A stretch of DNA of 64,000 nucleotides from Arcticibacterium luteifluviistationis. Its GTDB lineage: Bacteria; Bacteroidota; Bacteroidia; Cytophagales; Spirosomataceae. The notes beneath the pieces were generated by a model. That model was not told the DNA's origin and made no database searches. It saw nothing but the letters and a program-made list of their open reading frames with translations. The DNA is taken from NCBI RefSeq assembly GCF_003258705.1, contig NZ_CP029480.1, positions 1,116,001 through 1,180,000 of the forward strand, in the 5' to 3' direction. Shown piece by piece: positions 62,699-64,000 of the stretch (position 1 is the stretch's first letter; each line of letters begins with the position of its first letter). Both the position numbers and the translations under genes were made by a program.

Positions 62699-63064
62699 TT
62701 ATTCTTTTAAGGCCTCTACTTTCTCATCTATATAAGATTTTACGTCGTCAAAAAGGAAAACCTTACCAAAAGCTCCCACACCTACGGTCTTATAAGTACC
62801 ATTCATTTTCAGTTTAGTAAGTGAAATTACCTTTAAGTCTTCTACCTTAACATTATTATTAAGATACTTTTCCATGCTATTTAAACCAATAGCCTCTCCA
62901 AGTAATGCACCTAATTTCTTAATGGTGTCTCCATCTACCTCTCCATTAATGTTTCCTAGTTCATTTACTTTTTCAGCTACAGCCGCTTGATGTTTCTCAA
63001 GCGAAGGATTAGTAAAAACGCCAATGAGAGCTATTAATAGGAGAAAGAACAAATTATTTTTCAT
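62699..63064 (-). CDS. Small exported protein, DUF4359-like
   Basis: A 121-aa protein with an N-terminal hydrophobic segment (about 4-18) and TNPSLEKHQAAV right after it, a pattern like DUF4359, then a helical and beta part ending FGKVFLFDDVKSYIDEKV. Function unknown. Stands alone, 70 bp from pheT on the same strand; no joint regulation can be claimed. Its leader lies back to back with that of recA. Confidence 0.62.
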   Translation of the reverse strand: MKNNLFFLLLIALIGVFTNPSLEKHQAAVAEKVNELGNINGEVDGDTIKKLGALLGEAIGLNSMEKYLNNNVKVEDLKVISLTKLKMNGTYKTVGVGAFGKVFLFDDVKSYIDEKVEALKE

Positions 63065-63240
63065 GGTTGATAGATATGATTTTATAGTAAACGTTTTTTC
63101 TCATTTTTATTTTAATCAAATTCCGTCAATTCGCCCTCGGAATAAGTCTATTTTTGCATTTTGCATAAATAAAAACCAAGCATTGGTAAATATTTTAGCT
63201 AAAGAAAAGACTTCAAATACCTTATAATAAATGAGATAAA

Positions 63241-63302
63241 CCTATTGCTAAGAATATTAGCCACCTATTGCTAGTAAATTGTGCAATGATACAATATCTT
63301 TG
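63241..63302 (+). promoter_or_regulatory. recA promoter region with direct repeats
   Basis: TATCTTTG (63295-63302) matches the -7 consensus TAnnTTTG, 44 bp before the recA ATG. Upstream a 10-bp direct repeat CCTATTGCTA occurs at 63241-63250 and 63264-63273, spaced by 23 bp, about two DNA turns; between them is GCTAA/TTAGC (63247-63261). This could be a regulator site. Confidence 0.5.
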
Positions 63303-63345
63303 TGCCAGACAAAAAGAAATTCCAAGAACTCTAAATATATTACCA

Positions 63346-64000
63346 ATGTCCGAAAATAAGGAACGCTTAAAGATTCTTCAAACCACCATCGATAAATTAG
63401 ACAAAGCTTTTGGAAAAGGTACTGTCATGAGACTTAGTGACACTAAAGTTTCTGATGTACCCACTATTCCTACTGGTTCTTTAGGTCTTGATTTAGCATT
63501 GGGCATAAATGGTTTTCCAAGAGGAAGAGTTGTAGAAATTTACGGACCAGAATCTTCTGGTAAAACAACATTGGCTTTACATGCCATAGCTGAAGCTCAG
63601 AAAGCTGGTGGAATTGCGGCTTTTATAGATGCTGAACATGCTTTTGACCGTCTTTATGCTGAGAAATTAGGAATAGACACGGCTAACTTATTAATCTCTC
63701 AACCAGATTATGGAGAGCAAGCATTAGAAATTGCAGAGCACTTGATTTCTTCAGGAGCTATTGATATATGTGTTATTGATTCTGTAGCGGCATTGGTACC
63801 TAAGGCTGAATTAGAAGGCGACATGGGTGACAGTAAAATGGGACTTCAAGCGAGATTAATGTCACAGGCCCTTCGTAAGCTTACCGGAACTATCAATAAA
63901 ACAGGCTGTACGTGTATCTTCATTAACCAATTGAGAGACAAGATTGGTGTAATGTTTGGCTCACCAGAAACCACCACAGGTGGTAATGCCCTTAAGTTTT
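63346..64000 (+). CDS. recA: RecA recombinase, N-terminal part (3' end outside window)
   Basis: From the ATG at 63346 the frame [20 protein letters not shown] runs to the window end without a stop (218 codons visible). The Walker A loop GPESSGKTT, the [10 protein letters not shown], Walker B-type [12 protein letters not shown] and the L1/L2 region [11 protein letters not shown], then [20 protein letters not shown], are standard RecA. The protein forms filaments on single-stranded DNA for recombination and repair. No LexA box of known type is visible. Confidence 0.98.
   Translation, partial: MSENKERLKILQTTIDKLDKAFGKGTVMRLSDTKVSDVPTIPTGSLGLDLALGINGFPRGRVVEIYGPESSGKTTLALHAIAEAQKAGGIAAFIDAEHAFDRLYAEKLGIDTANLLISQPDYGEQALEIAEHLISSGAIDICVIDSVAALVPKAELEGDMGDSKMGLQARLMSQALRKLTGTINKTGCTCIFINQLRDKIGVMFGSPETTTGGNALKF

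Noticed and set aside
1-64000. tRNA, rRNA, CRISPR array, insertion sequence or prophage
   Set aside because: I looked for the T-loop pattern GTTCGAA in tRNA context, regularly spaced repeats, transposase motifs and phage genes and found none; a covariance-model scan would be decisive for RNAs.

Overview
This 64 kb window is chromosomal DNA of a member of the Bacteroidota, most likely the order Cytophagales (Leadbetterella/Spirosomataceae-like; this placement is inference). Evidence: AT-rich DNA; many starts without a Shine-Dalgarno and several TTG/GTG starts; -7 boxes of the Bacteroidota type TAnnTTTG before carB, recA, hisS, gatC, GH88 and others; lipoproteins and secreted proteins with type IX secretion (T9SS) or 3-coathanger-stack C-terminal modules; DUF1460, MepB and YHYH families; a CarB without its allosteric domain; and a GatB-AspRS fusion. 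No tRNA, rRNA, CRISPR array, insertion sequence or phage gene was seen.

Layout. 1-9 kb is a patchwork of small accessory genes: the end of a histidine kinase, a GH43 lipoprotein, MepB, MscL, two EF-hand lipoproteins, a YHYH lipoprotein with a membrane-anchored partner, small membrane proteins, and two copies of a palindrome-rich repeat, one of which abuts a decapitated T9SS C-terminal domain. 9.2-14.3 kb is one minus-strand operon, gatC-gatA-gatB::aspS, which encodes the components of tRNA-dependent Asn synthesis. 14.4-22.7 kb holds housekeeping genes (DUF1460, PepP, Ppx/GppA, RqcH-like NFACT, CarB). 22.9-26.7 kb is a GH88 / flavin oxidoreductase / SDR catabolic cluster.

26.7-35.6 kb is a surface-protein locus: four secreted proteins (DPGYG-repeat protein, two tandem beta-helix paralogues, LRR/Ig protein) behind a one-domain LytTR regulator, divergent from a 7TMR-DISM histidine kinase and its NarL/LuxR-type regulator. 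35.7-41 kb holds a DUF885 lipoprotein, a YadA-head-type adhesin pseudogene with two lesions, and a TetR / ABC1-kinase / flavin reductase operon. A gene-free stretch of about 0.8 kb with two orphan terminators precedes a heme protein / TAT-exported TIM-barrel / SDR operon (41.7-46.2 kb).

46.2-63 kb is mostly minus strand and housekeeping: DUF1572, DUF72 and ElaA genes, then yihY-thioesterase-mltG-hisS, two plus-strand SDRs with a methyltransferase, CotH and a collagen-like lipoprotein, and pheT / coiled-coil protein / zapA / rny. recA begins at 63346 and runs off the window. The points I rate highest are the GatB-AspRS fusion, a near-perfect sigma-54 promoter that reads only into a terminator (48.2 kb, candidate small RNA), the palindrome mosaic beside the truncated T9SS domain (7.6-8.5 kb), and the EF-hand/YHYH locus.
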